The translations under genes were made by a program, and so were the position numbers. Below, one piece after another: positions 42,431 to 51,728 of a stretch of 64,000 nt of DNA (its first letter is position 1; every line of letters begins with the position of its first letter). The notes under the pieces were generated by a model. It saw only the letters and a program-made list of their open reading frames with translations, searched no databases and was not told the DNA's origin. Location: assembly GCA_963643225.1 (NCBI GenBank), contig CAVIIX010000007.1:51633-115632 (forward strand). Direction: 5' to 3'. The DNA is from UBA1258 sp963643225. Its GTDB lineage: Bacteria > Bacillota > Clostridia > Lachnospirales > Lachnospiraceae.

Positions 42431-43846
42431 CTATCCTAATCTGATTTTTGCTTTAATGTAGGGGCCACCGTCCGATACCTTCACCCATTCCTTATAGCCC
42501 TTTCCGCAGTGGCCTGAACCATTAATGGCTTTTGTATCGGATATCATTGAAATAGACTTAAGTAAGTCAGGCACATATCCGGTTAATACTATTGGAGAAA
42601 ATACTCTTCCTGTAAGCTTACCGTCTTTGATTTCTCTTGCAAAAGTAACCATGCACTGAATGCCCCAGTTTTTAGGGTCCTCCATACCGGAACATGGTTC
42701 TTCAAGCAAAAGTCCGTTTTTTATCGAAGCAATCATATCTTCAAGCTTGTCGGTTCCCGGCTCAAAATAAGTGTTTGTCATTCTTGTATAGGCTTTTCTT
42801 TCAAAGGATTCCCTTCTGCCATTACCTGTAGGCTCCGTGCCTAAAGCCATAGCCGACTGTAAATCACTTATTCCTGTTACCAAAACTCCCTTATCAATTA
42901 TTAGTGTATCGTGTGAAAGAGTACCTTCATCGTCAAAGAAATAGGTGGCGGTATCCTCAACAGCATTTCCGTCATGCATTGTCACAAGCCTGGAGGCCAC
43001 GTATTCACCTACGTATTTTTTAGCTAAAGCTCTGTCCTTTACAAACATATCCATTTCAACGCCGTGACCGAAGGCTTCATGCACTATCATGCCGGTAGTC
43101 TCCGGAGTGCAGATACATTCGTATTCGCCTGGCGTTAAAGGCTCTGAATTAATAAGCTCTATTGCAACCTTTACTTCTTCATCAACAACCGTGTTCAGGG
43201 TATCAAAAATTTCCATACCACCCAAAACCGAAGCCGACTTAAAGGCCTGTTTTACTTCCTCACCCTTTAAGGTATTAACAGCCACATGACCGCAGGTCCA
43301 GAGTACATTTTGTTCTAAGTCCTTATTCTTGCTTAAGAAAAGCTTTGAATATTTCTGGAAGGAGGTGTTAACCGCACAGTTAAGCACTCTTTCATCCATA
43401 GACATACCCTTTTTGTGAATCCTTGAAAGAGCCTCTATGATTTTTTCATCACCCATTTCAATAGGATCGATTTTGTATTCCGTGCTCTTTGAAAAGCTTA
43501 CAGGCTCATCCTCAGGTATTTTGTAGCTTGATTTCTCTTTATTTTCTTCTAAAGTAATCAGACGCTCGTTAATAAGCCTTACGATGTTTTCAATTTCCGT
43601 CTTATTAATTTTGTTGCCGCTGTATTCCGCATAACAGCCTCTGTCATAAACCTTTACAACAAAGCCTCGCTGAGTGTAAAGTTCATGCTCTCTTATATTG
43701 ATGCCAGACCTTGACACCGAATAAACCTTGCCGTACGAATCCGTTGCAAGCACTGATGCATATTCGTATTCCGTTAAAAGTTTTTCAAGTAATTCCTTAT
43801 ATAAAGGCTTGTTCTCTTTTATATAAGCACTTTCTTTTACCTTCAT
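42431..43846 (-). CDS. tldD: TldD metalloprotease
   Basis: A 471-aa TldD-type zinc peptidase. The metal motif HEAFGH is at 256-261, with the following GVEMDMF and the family C-terminal end NGSGHCGKGYKEWVKVSDGG. It forms the active subunit with the adjacent TldE protein. It lies 12 bases after mtnN in the operon leading to luxS. Length fits the family. Confidence 0.94.
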   Translation of the reverse strand: MKVKESAYIKENKPLYKELLEKLLTEYEYASVLATDSYGKVYSVSRSGINIREHELYTQRGFVVKVYDRGCYAEYSGNKINKTEIENIVRLINERLITLEENKEKSSYKIPEDEPVSFSKSTEYKIDPIEMGDEKIIEALSRIHKKGMSMDERVLNCAVNTSFQKYSKLFLSKNKDLEQNVLWTCGHVAVNTLKGEEVKQAFKSASVLGGMEIFDTLNTVVDEEVKVAIELINSEPLTPGEYECICTPETTGMIVHEAFGHGVEMDMFVKDRALAKKYVGEYVASRLVTMHDGNAVEDTATYFFDDEGTLSHDTLIIDKGVLVTGISDLQSAMALGTEPTGNGRRESFERKAYTRMTNTYFEPGTDKLEDMIASIKNGLLLEEPCSGMEDPKNWGIQCMVTFAREIKDGKLTGRVFSPIVLTGYVPDLLKSISMISDTKAINGSGHCGKGYKEWVKVSDGGPYIKAKIRLG

Positions 43847-43858
43847 AATCTGCTTCCT

Positions 43859-44560
43859 TTATATGTTTCTCATCATTTCAAATACCATCTTTGCTGAATG
43901 AATTGCCGCTTCTTTTTCAAAGGTAGGGTAATCCATTTCTGCCGAATCGTCTGCCTTGTCGGAAATTGCTCTTATAATAAGGCATGGGATATCATTAACA
44001 AAGGCCGCGTGCGCCATTGCGCAGCCCTCCATTTCAACACAGTAAGGGTCGAAATATTTTTTAATATCAGCCTTTGCTGCCCTGTCTGCAATAAACTGGT
44101 CTCCAGAAGCGATGCGTCCCTTAAACACCTTTACGTCCGGATTAACCTTTTTACAGGATTTTTCTGCCAAGGAAACAAGTTCCTTTGACGTAGGGAATTC
44201 AAATACCTCCATCTGTGGCACCTGTCCTCTTTGATAACCGAAGGCCGTAGCCTCAAGGTCGTGGTAAACCGCACCGGTTGCAAGCACGATGTCACCTATA
44301 TCGATGCTTTCGTTTAACGAGCCTGCAACACCTGTATTGATAATGTGAGTAATGTTAAATTTGTCAACCATCATCTGAACGGTAATGCCTGCATTTACTT
44401 TGCCTACGCCGCAGCGGGCCAGCACTACATCAGTGCCTTCAAGCTTTCCCGTGTAAAATTTTCTTTTGGCGTATTCTATTACCTTTTTGTCGGTCAGGGC
44501 TTCAATAAGCTTTTCAACCTCTAAATCCATGGCACCTATAATTCCGATGATTTTATTCAT
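43859..44560 (-). CDS. mtnN: 5'-methylthioadenosine/S-adenosylhomocysteine nucleosidase
   Basis: A 233-aa nucleosidase (Pfs/MTAN) that removes adenine from S-adenosylhomocysteine and methylthioadenosine. Typical segments: IGIIGAMDLEVEKL, TGVAGSL, GRIASGDQFI, the ribose-binding CVEMEGCAMAH and RAISDKADDS with the catalytic Asp. It supplies LuxS with S-ribosylhomocysteine. It starts 9 bases after the hydroxyacid dehydrogenase and precedes tldD. Confidence 0.97.
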   Translation of the reverse strand: MNKIIGIIGAMDLEVEKLIEALTDKKVIEYAKRKFYTGKLEGTDVVLARCGVGKVNAGITVQMMVDKFNITHIINTGVAGSLNESIDIGDIVLATGAVYHDLEATAFGYQRGQVPQMEVFEFPTSKELVSLAEKSCKKVNPDVKVFKGRIASGDQFIADRAAKADIKKYFDPYCVEMEGCAMAHAAFVNDIPCLIIRAISDKADDSAEMDYPTFEKEAAIHSAKMVFEMMRNI

Positions 44561-44569
44561 TCTTTTCTC

Positions 44570-45529
44570 CTACTTATCCACTCTGCAAAGTTCCTTTCCT
44601 TCAAGGAAGGCTTTGATGTTATCATAGTTAAGTTTTACACAGCGTTCTCTTGCTTCAACGGAAGCCCAGGCAAGATGAGGGGTGATGATAAGCTTGCCTG
44701 AATCCATGATTTTGCCTAAAGGGTTATCCTTGGCAATGGGTTCCTTACAGAGTACGTCAACGCCTGCGCCGGCAATTTCATCATTTAATAAGGCTTCATA
44801 CAAAGCCTCCTGATTTACAACGGGGCCACGGGCTACATTAATTAAATATGCAGACTTCTTCATTTTCTTTAAAGCCTCTGCATCAATTAAATCTCTTGTT
44901 AAATCCGATAAAGGACAGTGAAGAGATAAATAATCAGATTCCTTAAGTAAGGTGTCAAAATCAACCCTTTCATATTCTGTAACGGTGGATTTTCCGGTTA
45001 CTGAATAGAAAATCACACGGCAGCCGAAGGCTTCTGCAATTTTAGCAACCTTTTTACCGATGTTACCCATACCCACAATACCCCAGGTCTTGCCTGCAAG
45101 CTCTGTAAAAGGTACTCCGAAATAAGAGAAGCTTGGATGATTGCTGTAATCACCGCTCTTTACAAAATTATCGTAGTGGTTTAGTTTTTCCGAAATGTAT
45201 AAAGCCATGGCAAAGGTATGCTGTGCCACCATATCTGTACTGTAATTACGTACGTTTGTAACACCGATACCTCGAGACTTACAATATTCAACATCCACGT
45301 TATCATAGCCTGTTGCAAATTCACACACAAGCTTAACGTTTTTAGCCTCTTTAAGGGTTTCCGCATTAAGGCGGCTTTTATTTAAAATAACAATGTCTGC
45401 ATCCTTAATTCTTTCTGGAATTTCTTCGTATGCAGTGTTTACGTAGCTTGTGACATTACCAAGCTCATTAAAGCAATCTACGGATACGTCCATTCCGACG
45501 CTTCCTCTTTCAAGTATAACTATATTCAT
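44570..45529 (-). CDS. D-2-hydroxyacid dehydrogenase
   Basis: A 319-aa NAD-dependent dehydrogenase. The Rossmann loop GIVGMGNIGKKVAKIAEAFG is near 148-167; catalytic Arg is in NVARGPVVNQEAL, Glu in GVDVLCKEP and His in ITPHLAW. D-lactate, glycerate or hydroxyisocaproate could be the substrate. It is the first gene of the mtnN-tldD-tldE-luxS operon, with GAAAGGGG before its ATG. Link to homocysteine or lactate metabolism is inference. Confidence 0.9.
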   Translation of the reverse strand: MNIVILERGSVGMDVSVDCFNELGNVTSYVNTAYEEIPERIKDADIVILNKSRLNAETLKEAKNVKLVCEFATGYDNVDVEYCKSRGIGVTNVRNYSTDMVAQHTFAMALYISEKLNHYDNFVKSGDYSNHPSFSYFGVPFTELAGKTWGIVGMGNIGKKVAKIAEAFGCRVIFYSVTGKSTVTEYERVDFDTLLKESDYLSLHCPLSDLTRDLIDAEALKKMKKSAYLINVARGPVVNQEALYEALLNDEIAGAGVDVLCKEPIAKDNPLGKIMDSGKLIITPHLAWASVEARERCVKLNYDNIKAFLEGKELCRVDK

Positions 45530-45581
45530 GTGTTGTCCCCTTTCGGATTTTATTTATTATGCATCTTCCTTCAGTATACAA

Positions 45582-45610
45582 CAAACCCCGCGAAAATGTC
45601 GTGGGGTTTG
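45582..45610 (-). terminator. Terminator after the isomerase gene
   Basis: caaacccc (45582-45589) pairs with ggggtttg (45603-45610) around a 13-base segment that can extend the stem. It separates the sugar operon from the luxS operon on the minus strand, although the T run is poor. Confidence 0.65.
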
Positions 45611-45641
45611 ATAGATTTTCTTATATTTACTTTACCTTTTC

Positions 45642-47123
45642 TTATGCGAAAGGATTCTCTGTAGGGTAAGGTAATGCAACAGGCTGATTGTAAGCGATGT
45701 CCTTTACTCCGAAGAATTTGAATACCTCGAATAAAAGCTTTCCGTAGTGGCCAAATGCAACAGCACCGTGGTGAGGATATCTCTTCTGTACTAAAACGTG
45801 ACGGTAGAAACGTCCCATTTCAGGAATAGCGAAGATACCGATACCACCGAAGGATCTGGTAGCTACATCAAGTATTTCACCTTCTGCAATGTAAGCCTTT
45901 AACTCGCCTTCAGAGTCGCACTGTAAACGATAGAAGGTAATGTCGCTTGCTGCGATGTCGCCTTCAAGAGTACCTCTTGTGAAGTCAGGATCTGATCCCT
46001 TAGGCTCAAGAAGTCTGTGCTGAATAAGCTGATATTTAACCGCGCGGCTTGCGCACATCTTACATTCGGGAGTATTACCGCAATGGAAGCCCATGAAGGT
46101 ATCTGTAAGCTTGTAATCATACTTGCCCTTGATGTCCTCGTCGTAGATGTATTGAGGAACAGAGTTGTTAATATCAAGTAATGTAACTGCATCGTAGGAT
46201 ACGCACATACCAATGTATTCGGATAATGCACCATAAATATCAACCTCACAGGATACGGGAATACCACGGCTTGCAAGACGTGAATTTACGTAGCAGGGTT
46301 CGAAGCCAAACTGTGAAGGGAATGCAGGCCAGCACTTGTCAGCAAATGCAACGTACTTTCTTGCGCCCTTGTGAGCTTCTGCCCAGTCAAGAAGTGTTAA
46401 TTCAAACTGTGCCATACGTACATTTAAGTCTGCATAATAGTTGCCTTCACCCATTTCCTTTGCCATGTCTGCACATACTTCAGGAATACGGGGATCGTTT
46501 TCATGCTCCTTAAAGGAAACTAAAAGGTCGAGCTCTGAGTTTTCTTCGATTTCAACGCCAAGTTCATATAAGCCCTTGATAGGTGCGTTACATGCAAAGA
46601 AGTCCTGAGGTCTGGGACCGAAGGTAATAATCTTTAAGTTCTTGATACCGATGATGGCTCTTGCAATCGGTACAAAGTCGGAAATCATCTTTGCAATGTC
46701 ATCTGCTGTGCCAACAGGATATTCTGGAATGTAGCCCTGTAAATGTCTCATGCCAAGATTATAAGAGCAGTTAAGCATACCACAGTAAGCATCACCACGG
46801 CCGTTAATCATATCGCCGTCGCCTTCAGCTGCTGCAACAAACATGCAGGGACCATCAAAATTTTTAGCAATTAATGTTTCGGGAGTTTCGGGACCAAAGT
46901 TACCAAGAAATACAACTAAAGCGTTGCATTCTTTAGCCTTAACGTCAGCTACTGCCTTTAACATATCAGCTTCATTTTCTACTGTAACGGGGCACTCATA
47001 TAAATCACCCTTGAAGGCTGCCTTGATAGCTGCTCTTCTCTTTTCGGACAGTTCGATAGGGAAGCAGTCACGGCTTACCGCTACGATGCCTAATTTTACC
47101 TCAGGTAAATTTGTCATTGCCAT
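45642..47123 (-). CDS. L-fucose/L-arabinose isomerase-family protein
   Basis: A 493-aa protein related to the FucI/AraA aldose-ketose isomerase group. It has a Rossmann-like N-terminal half and a C-terminal half with EVDIYGALSEYIGM and GFHCGNTPECK, where Glu, Asp and His could bind the metal. AAGGAGG stands eight bases before the chosen ATG. Third gene of an operon with xylulokinase and DUF4867. It is shorter than FucI (about 590 aa) and closer in size to AraA. The substrate would be an aldopentose or deoxyhexose giving a ketose for the linked kinase. Confidence 0.82.
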   Translation of the reverse strand: MAMTNLPEVKLGIVAVSRDCFPIELSEKRRAAIKAAFKGDLYECPVTVENEADMLKAVADVKAKECNALVVFLGNFGPETPETLIAKNFDGPCMFVAAAEGDGDMINGRGDAYCGMLNCSYNLGMRHLQGYIPEYPVGTADDIAKMISDFVPIARAIIGIKNLKIITFGPRPQDFFACNAPIKGLYELGVEIEENSELDLLVSFKEHENDPRIPEVCADMAKEMGEGNYYADLNVRMAQFELTLLDWAEAHKGARKYVAFADKCWPAFPSQFGFEPCYVNSRLASRGIPVSCEVDIYGALSEYIGMCVSYDAVTLLDINNSVPQYIYDEDIKGKYDYKLTDTFMGFHCGNTPECKMCASRAVKYQLIQHRLLEPKGSDPDFTRGTLEGDIAASDITFYRLQCDSEGELKAYIAEGEILDVATRSFGGIGIFAIPEMGRFYRHVLVQKRYPHHGAVAFGHYGKLLFEVFKFFGVKDIAYNQPVALPYPTENPFA

Positions 47124-47159
47124 TTTTTCATCCTCCTTAAATAAGCAATTTCAATTTAA

Positions 47160-47810
47160 TTATTCATTTATGTTCAGGTTTTTACCCTTAAGTCCAAGGA
47201 ATGAGCCTGCGTCAAGACCGCCCTCCTTATGACCGATGAGCCATTTATTAACAGCCGTAATTAATGCATCTTCACTTAGGGCTGTACCATCAGCATTTAC
47301 ATTTGCATGTGCACCTGTTAAAGGATAGTTTGTACCCTTAGGTAAAATGATAGATACCTGAAATCCCTTATTATCTACACCGCAGGGAGCATAATGCATT
47401 GTTGTGGCATATACTTCTACAGCTGTACCTGCAGGCACAAGAAATGCCTTTACCTTTGAGGTATCATAGGTAAAGTCCTTTTCAACATCCTTAAGTAAAC
47501 CAAGCATTAAGATTGCATCCGTTGCAGCCACATTAATTTCTGAATCTCTGTGATATTCTAAAGCGTTAAGCATGCAGTTATGTCCATTACAGTAACCAAT
47601 CTGAATAGGCATTTCACCATATACTACCCTGGCAATTTCCTTTGCAACAGGTAAAGCCTCAAGGCTTTCAATACCGGCTTCGTATACCACGCCTTCAGGA
47701 ACTGGAGTTGATTTCATAGCTTCTACAAGTTCCTTGAAATCAACATTGTCAACCACACGGCCATATTCTTTAAATGACTCGTCAAAACATGAAATAACCT
47801 TCATATCCAC
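47160..47810 (-). CDS. DUF4867 family protein (cupin-like)
   Basis: A 216-aa protein that I assign to DUF4867, a family of unknown function found with sugar isomerases and kinases. Candidate metal ligands are seen in NALEYHRDSEINV (His and Glu near 86-92) and ATTMHYAPC (His near 137), in a beta-rich context like sugar-isomerising or mutarotating cupins. It lies between xylB (7 bases) and the isomerase (36 bases). A role as lyxose-type isomerase or epimerase is a guess from context. Confidence 0.7.
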   Translation of the reverse strand: MDMKVISCFDESFKEYGRVVDNVDFKELVEAMKSTPVPEGVVYEAGIESLEALPVAKEIARVVYGEMPIQIGYCNGHNCMLNALEYHRDSEINVAATDAILMLGLLKDVEKDFTYDTSKVKAFLVPAGTAVEVYATTMHYAPCGVDNKGFQVSIILPKGTNYPLTGAHANVNADGTALSEDALITAVNKWLIGHKEGGLDAGSFLGLKGKNLNINE

Positions 47811-47817
47811 TTCTCCC

Positions 47818-49287
47818 TTATTTAATAATTTGAAAAACAGGTTTTAAAGCAGGATAAATCTCCTTAAACTGTTTATACTTTTCATCATATTTTTTAGCAA
47901 GTTCAGGTTCTGGTTCAACCGTATCTACTACGTGCACGAATTTATCAGCAATTTCTTCAACTGATTTATATTCGCCTGCAGCTACTGCGGCAAGCATTGC
48001 GCCGCCCATGCTTGGACCTTCTTCGCTTTCGATTACATCAACCTTTATATTAAGGATGTTTGCAATCATCTTTTTCCAGAGAGGACTCTTTGCACCGCCA
48101 CCACAGATTTTAGTGCGTTCAATGTTAATGCCTAAAGCCTTGGCTACTTCAAAGGAATCTCTTAAAGCAAAGGCAACACCCTCTAAAACTGCCTGAGTCA
48201 TGTCGGCACGGGTGGTATCCATTGTGATGCCTGTAAAGGTACCTCTTGCATCAGGGTCGTTTAAGGGTGAACGTTCACCCATTAAATAAGGCAGGAAGAA
48301 TACGTGGTTTTCACCAAGTTTTTCAATTGCCCTCTGTTCTTTCGTATAGTCCTTTGTACCGATGATTTCATCCATCCACCATTTGTTACAGGAAGCTGCT
48401 GAAAGCATGCAGCCCATCAAATGGTATGTGCCGTCTGCATGGGCAAAGGAGTGAAGAGCGTTGAATTTATCTACTCCGAATTTCTTAGAGGAAATAAATA
48501 TTGTGCCGCTTGTGCCAAGAGAGATGTTGCATCTTCCGTCACCTACAGTGCCTGTGCCAACGGCTGCTGCCGCATTGTCACCTGCACCTGCAGCAACAAT
48601 TGTATCTTCAGGAAAGCCAAGCTCCCTGGCAATTTCAGGCAAAAGAGTTCCGACCTTTTCATAGCTTTCAAAAATCTGTGCAAGCCACTCTTCCTTAACG
48701 GAACAGATTTCACACATTTCCTTAGACCACTTTCTGTTTTTAACATCAAACAAAAGCATACCGGAAGCATCTGATACATCCGTACAATGTACGCCTGTAA
48801 GCTTGTATGCAAGATAATCCTTAGGAAGCATTATCTTATTAATTTTTGCAAAATTCTCAGGCTCATTGTTCTTTACCCATAATACCTTGGGTGCCGTAAA
48901 GCCCGTGAAAGAAATATTAGCTGTGTATTCTGATAATTTTTCCTTGCCGATTACATTGTTTAGGTAATCGCATTCTTTGGTGGTACGACCGTCATTCCAA
49001 AGAATTGCCGGACGGATAACATTATCATCCTTGTCTAAAATAACAAGTCCGTGCATCTGACCGCCAAAGCTGATGGCCCGTATTTCAGACTTATCAATAT
49101 CCTGTGTGAGTTCCTTTAAGGCTTCCATGCTCTTTTCATACCAGTCCTCAGGCTTTTGCTCACTCCAGCCGGGATTAGGAAAATATAAAGGATATTCCTT
49201 AGAAACGATATTGCAGATTTTACCTTCGGAATTCATAAGCAGTAATTTAACTGCCGATGTACCCAGGTCAATGCCGATGTAATACAT
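47818..49287 (-). CDS. xylB: Xylulokinase
   Basis: A 489-aa FGGY-family kinase, cytoplasmic, phosphorylating D-xylulose (or a near relative) at C5. Phosphate-1 motif GIDLGTSAVKLLL is at the start; the catalytic Asp is in ILWNDGRT near 92-99; the FGGY C-terminal block contains ICGGGAKSPLW. Length matches XylB. It heads the three-gene sugar operon with its own promoter (49312-49340). Assignment as xylulokinase rather than another ketose kinase rests on overall likeness; no xylose isomerase xylA is nearby. Confidence 0.88.
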   Translation of the reverse strand: MYYIGIDLGTSAVKLLLMNSEGKICNIVSKEYPLYFPNPGWSEQKPEDWYEKSMEALKELTQDIDKSEIRAISFGGQMHGLVILDKDDNVIRPAILWNDGRTTKECDYLNNVIGKEKLSEYTANISFTGFTAPKVLWVKNNEPENFAKINKIMLPKDYLAYKLTGVHCTDVSDASGMLLFDVKNRKWSKEMCEICSVKEEWLAQIFESYEKVGTLLPEIARELGFPEDTIVAAGAGDNAAAAVGTGTVGDGRCNISLGTSGTIFISSKKFGVDKFNALHSFAHADGTYHLMGCMLSAASCNKWWMDEIIGTKDYTKEQRAIEKLGENHVFFLPYLMGERSPLNDPDARGTFTGITMDTTRADMTQAVLEGVAFALRDSFEVAKALGINIERTKICGGGAKSPLWKKMIANILNIKVDVIESEEGPSMGGAMLAAVAAGEYKSVEEIADKFVHVVDTVEPEPELAKKYDEKYKQFKEIYPALKPVFQIIK

Positions 49288-49311
49288 AATACTTTACCTC
49301 CATTTAACCCC

Positions 49312-49355
49312 ATTCTAGCCACTATGACTATTTTTAACAATTCAATTAATGTTAA
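49312..49355 (-). promoter_or_regulatory. Promoter of the xylB operon with overlapping inverted repeat
   Basis: Minus-strand -35 TTGTTA (49335-49340), 17-base spacer and -10 TAGAAT (49312-49317). TTAACA-N10-TGTTAA (49334-49355) overlaps the -35 and could be an operator for a sugar-responsive repressor. Confidence 0.6.
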
Positions 49356-49429
49356 CTAATTTTCAATTCTTGCTATTTTTGCAAAAGAAAATTCGTCACA
49401 CACAATACTTTAATAATTTCCTATATTGT

Positions 49430-49457
49430 AAAAAAAGGGTGGATAAAAATCCACCCT
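49430..49457 (-). terminator. Rho-independent terminator of the transport operon
   Basis: A 9-bp stem agggtggat / atccaccct (49436-49444 with 49449-49457) and AAAA loop (plus-strand reading), followed on the minus strand by a run of T. It lies 24 bases after the solute-binding protein stop and insulates the xylB operon. Confidence 0.88.
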
Positions 49458-49481
49458 AAAAATTAGTGATTAATACAACTT

Positions 49482-51728
49482 TTATTGCTTTTCATTCAAG
49501 TAAATGGTTACTCTTGACTGAATAATCTTAACAACCTCCTCGGCTGTCTTCTGGCCTTCAAAATAAGGAGCCGCTTCCTCTGTAATGATTTCAATAATGT
49601 CTGTAATCTCAGTCGTAAGCTTGTTTACACTTAGAATAAATTCCTTAAATTCAGCAATTTCTTCATCTGTTAAAGGCTCAAGCTCAATTTCCTGTCCTCC
49701 AATATAGTAGGTATCGCTATATTCAACCTTGTTTCCATCCTCATCAAGATAGTAAGGTTTTTCTTTGGCAGATTGAGCCATTTCATCAAACGCCGATTTT
49801 GAAATAGGGAATCCCCAGGTTGAACTTTTCTGGCTTTCTTCTGTTAAGGTTCCCTTTACAAAGCTCCAGGCAGCTTCAGGATATTTGCACTTTGAAGAAA
49901 TCGAATAGGTCACAGTGGGCGTAAGTAAATGTCCGTTTAAATCTGAAGAAGGAAAGCCTATATAGGTTACTTTGTCGCCAAACGTTCCCTGTACGGAATA
50001 TTTAATATCATCTAAAGTACTAAAGCTTGTTAAACAGAGTACTGCCTTATTGTTTCTGTAAGCAGCTTGATCTTCCTCCCAGTCATAATCATTATAATAG
50101 TCGTCTGTGTATACAGGCATATCCTTAATTATTTCAAGAACCTTTATAAAATCTTCGCTGTCAAAATAGCATTTAGCCTTGGCTGTATCAACAAAATTGT
50201 TAGCGCCCGCATAGAGTAAATAATACATTGCGGTTTCTCTAAAGACACCTGAGCCAAACATCTTAACTGAATCTGGAAGCGATTCCTTTAATGCAAGATA
50301 GTCATCGTAATTCCAGCCCGTTCTGTCTCCAACATAGGAAGTCTTTGCAATTGCCGTCTGTACGTAAAAGTGTGGAATAATCATGTAGAGCTTATCGTCA
50401 TAGGTGCCTGCTTCCAATACATTTTCAAATAAATTGCTTCTGTTTATATCAGAATCTTCATCAAGGTATTTGTTTAAATCAAGGAAAAGACCCTTGGCTG
50501 CATAATTTGCCATTGATCCATTAGTACTTCCCACAATAATATCAGGAGCTTTTCCGCTGGCAATATCGTTATTAAACTGAGTATTTCCTAAATTATAATC
50601 TTCTTCTGTAGCATATACAGAATAATCCTTTATAACGATTCTGTATTCATCACTGCTTTTATTAAATTTAATTACTGCACTTTTTACATCAGAATCTGTA
50701 TAGACACAGCCTAAAGTTAAAATCTTCTTTTCGGGAACTGAGTCAGGATCTACCTTTACAAATTTAGAAACATTTAATGAGTGATTATCATTGTCCCAGT
50801 CATAGTAGCAGGCAACAAAACTATTATCAGATGTAAGTACCAAATTGTTAAAATATGAAGCTGAAACATCTGAGTTTACAAAGTTAAATATAGGTGTAGG
50901 CGCTGCATCCCCAAAGTTGTATCCGCTTATTTCAGTGCTTGATTTTAACAAAATATCGTATAAGTCACCGCCTGCCATTACAGTGTAGTTGTAAACATTA
51001 AATGGGAATTCAATCCTTTCAATACTCTCTAAGGTCTCAGGATTAATACGTGCATAATACTGAGTTTCTTCATCAAAGGTATTGGCAATTAAGCTTCCGT
51101 CTCTTAACGAAATAAAGTCATAAAGATTATTCTGATTTCCGCTTGATTTTTTAACAAGGTTAAGCTCTTCATCAAATACAAGTGTGCCGTCATAGGTAAT
51201 TGCAAGAATTTTTCCGTTTACTTCACATAAGGAATTTATCCATGTAATGTCGTAATCAGCAGAAAGATCTGTCCTTTTAACTAAATTACCGTCAGTATCG
51301 TAAATGCTTAAATAATAATAGCTGTTATATTCATAATTGCCATCTCCAAGATCAACCTCGTCATAGTCAGAATTGGAAATTAAAATATTGCCGTTATCAA
51401 GTACCACCATATAATCAATATATATGTCTGCTGAAACAGGAATTGTTTTAGTTTCACTACCGTCCAATGCTGATACTATAATAAATGAACTGCTTTCATA
51501 GGTTTCAGAATCGTAGGAATAACCAGACACGTATAAATCATTTCCATGTACAGAAAGTGTGCCCGGCTCAAAATTTTCAGGAAGGTCTATGTCTAACGCC
51601 TCTTCCTTATAAACTGTATTTTTGTCAAAGGCTGCAGAATTATCAGTTTTCTTGCCACAGCCTGCAAGTGCCAGAATAGACACAAGCATTAACAGTACAA
51701 CTGTTTTTCCCCTCTTAAGCTTCATCAT
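49482..51728 (-). CDS. Lipoprotein: probable beta-propeller fused to extracellular solute-binding domain
   Basis: A 748-aa lipoprotein with lipobox ALAGC. Residues about 45-335 show repeated short beta units with aromatic ends (LYVSGYSYDS, NILISNSDYDE, LIANTFDEETQYYARI, FVACYYDWDNDN), which suggest a beta-propeller. From about 340 a family 1 solute-binding domain follows (TDSDVKSAVIKFNKSSDEY, GKAPDIIVGS, LDLNKYLDEDSDI, AWSFVKGTLTEE), of the carbohydrate type but 300 residues longer than usual in total. It is the last gene of the transport operon and overlaps the preceding gene by 14 bases. Both domains would face outside. Confidence 0.82.
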   Translation of the reverse strand: MMKLKRGKTVVLLMLVSILALAGCGKKTDNSAAFDKNTVYKEEALDIDLPENFEPGTLSVHGNDLYVSGYSYDSETYESSSFIIVSALDGSETKTIPVSADIYIDYMVVLDNGNILISNSDYDEVDLGDGNYEYNSYYYLSIYDTDGNLVKRTDLSADYDITWINSLCEVNGKILAITYDGTLVFDEELNLVKKSSGNQNNLYDFISLRDGSLIANTFDEETQYYARINPETLESIERIEFPFNVYNYTVMAGGDLYDILLKSSTEISGYNFGDAAPTPIFNFVNSDVSASYFNNLVLTSDNSFVACYYDWDNDNHSLNVSKFVKVDPDSVPEKKILTLGCVYTDSDVKSAVIKFNKSSDEYRIVIKDYSVYATEEDYNLGNTQFNNDIASGKAPDIIVGSTNGSMANYAAKGLFLDLNKYLDEDSDINRSNLFENVLEAGTYDDKLYMIIPHFYVQTAIAKTSYVGDRTGWNYDDYLALKESLPDSVKMFGSGVFRETAMYYLLYAGANNFVDTAKAKCYFDSEDFIKVLEIIKDMPVYTDDYYNDYDWEEDQAAYRNNKAVLCLTSFSTLDDIKYSVQGTFGDKVTYIGFPSSDLNGHLLTPTVTYSISSKCKYPEAAWSFVKGTLTEESQKSSTWGFPISKSAFDEMAQSAKEKPYYLDEDGNKVEYSDTYYIGGQEIELEPLTDEEIAEFKEFILSVNKLTTEITDIIEIITEEAAPYFEGQKTAEEVVKIIQSRVTIYLNEKQ

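Noticed and set aside
46226..46513. Open frame antisense to the isomerase gene
   Set aside because: Cys/His-rich composition unlike neighbours; shadow frame.
49288..49481. Possible missing ATPase or regulator between xylB and the transport operon
   Set aside because: The stretch holds a terminator and a promoter only; no reading frame of useful length.
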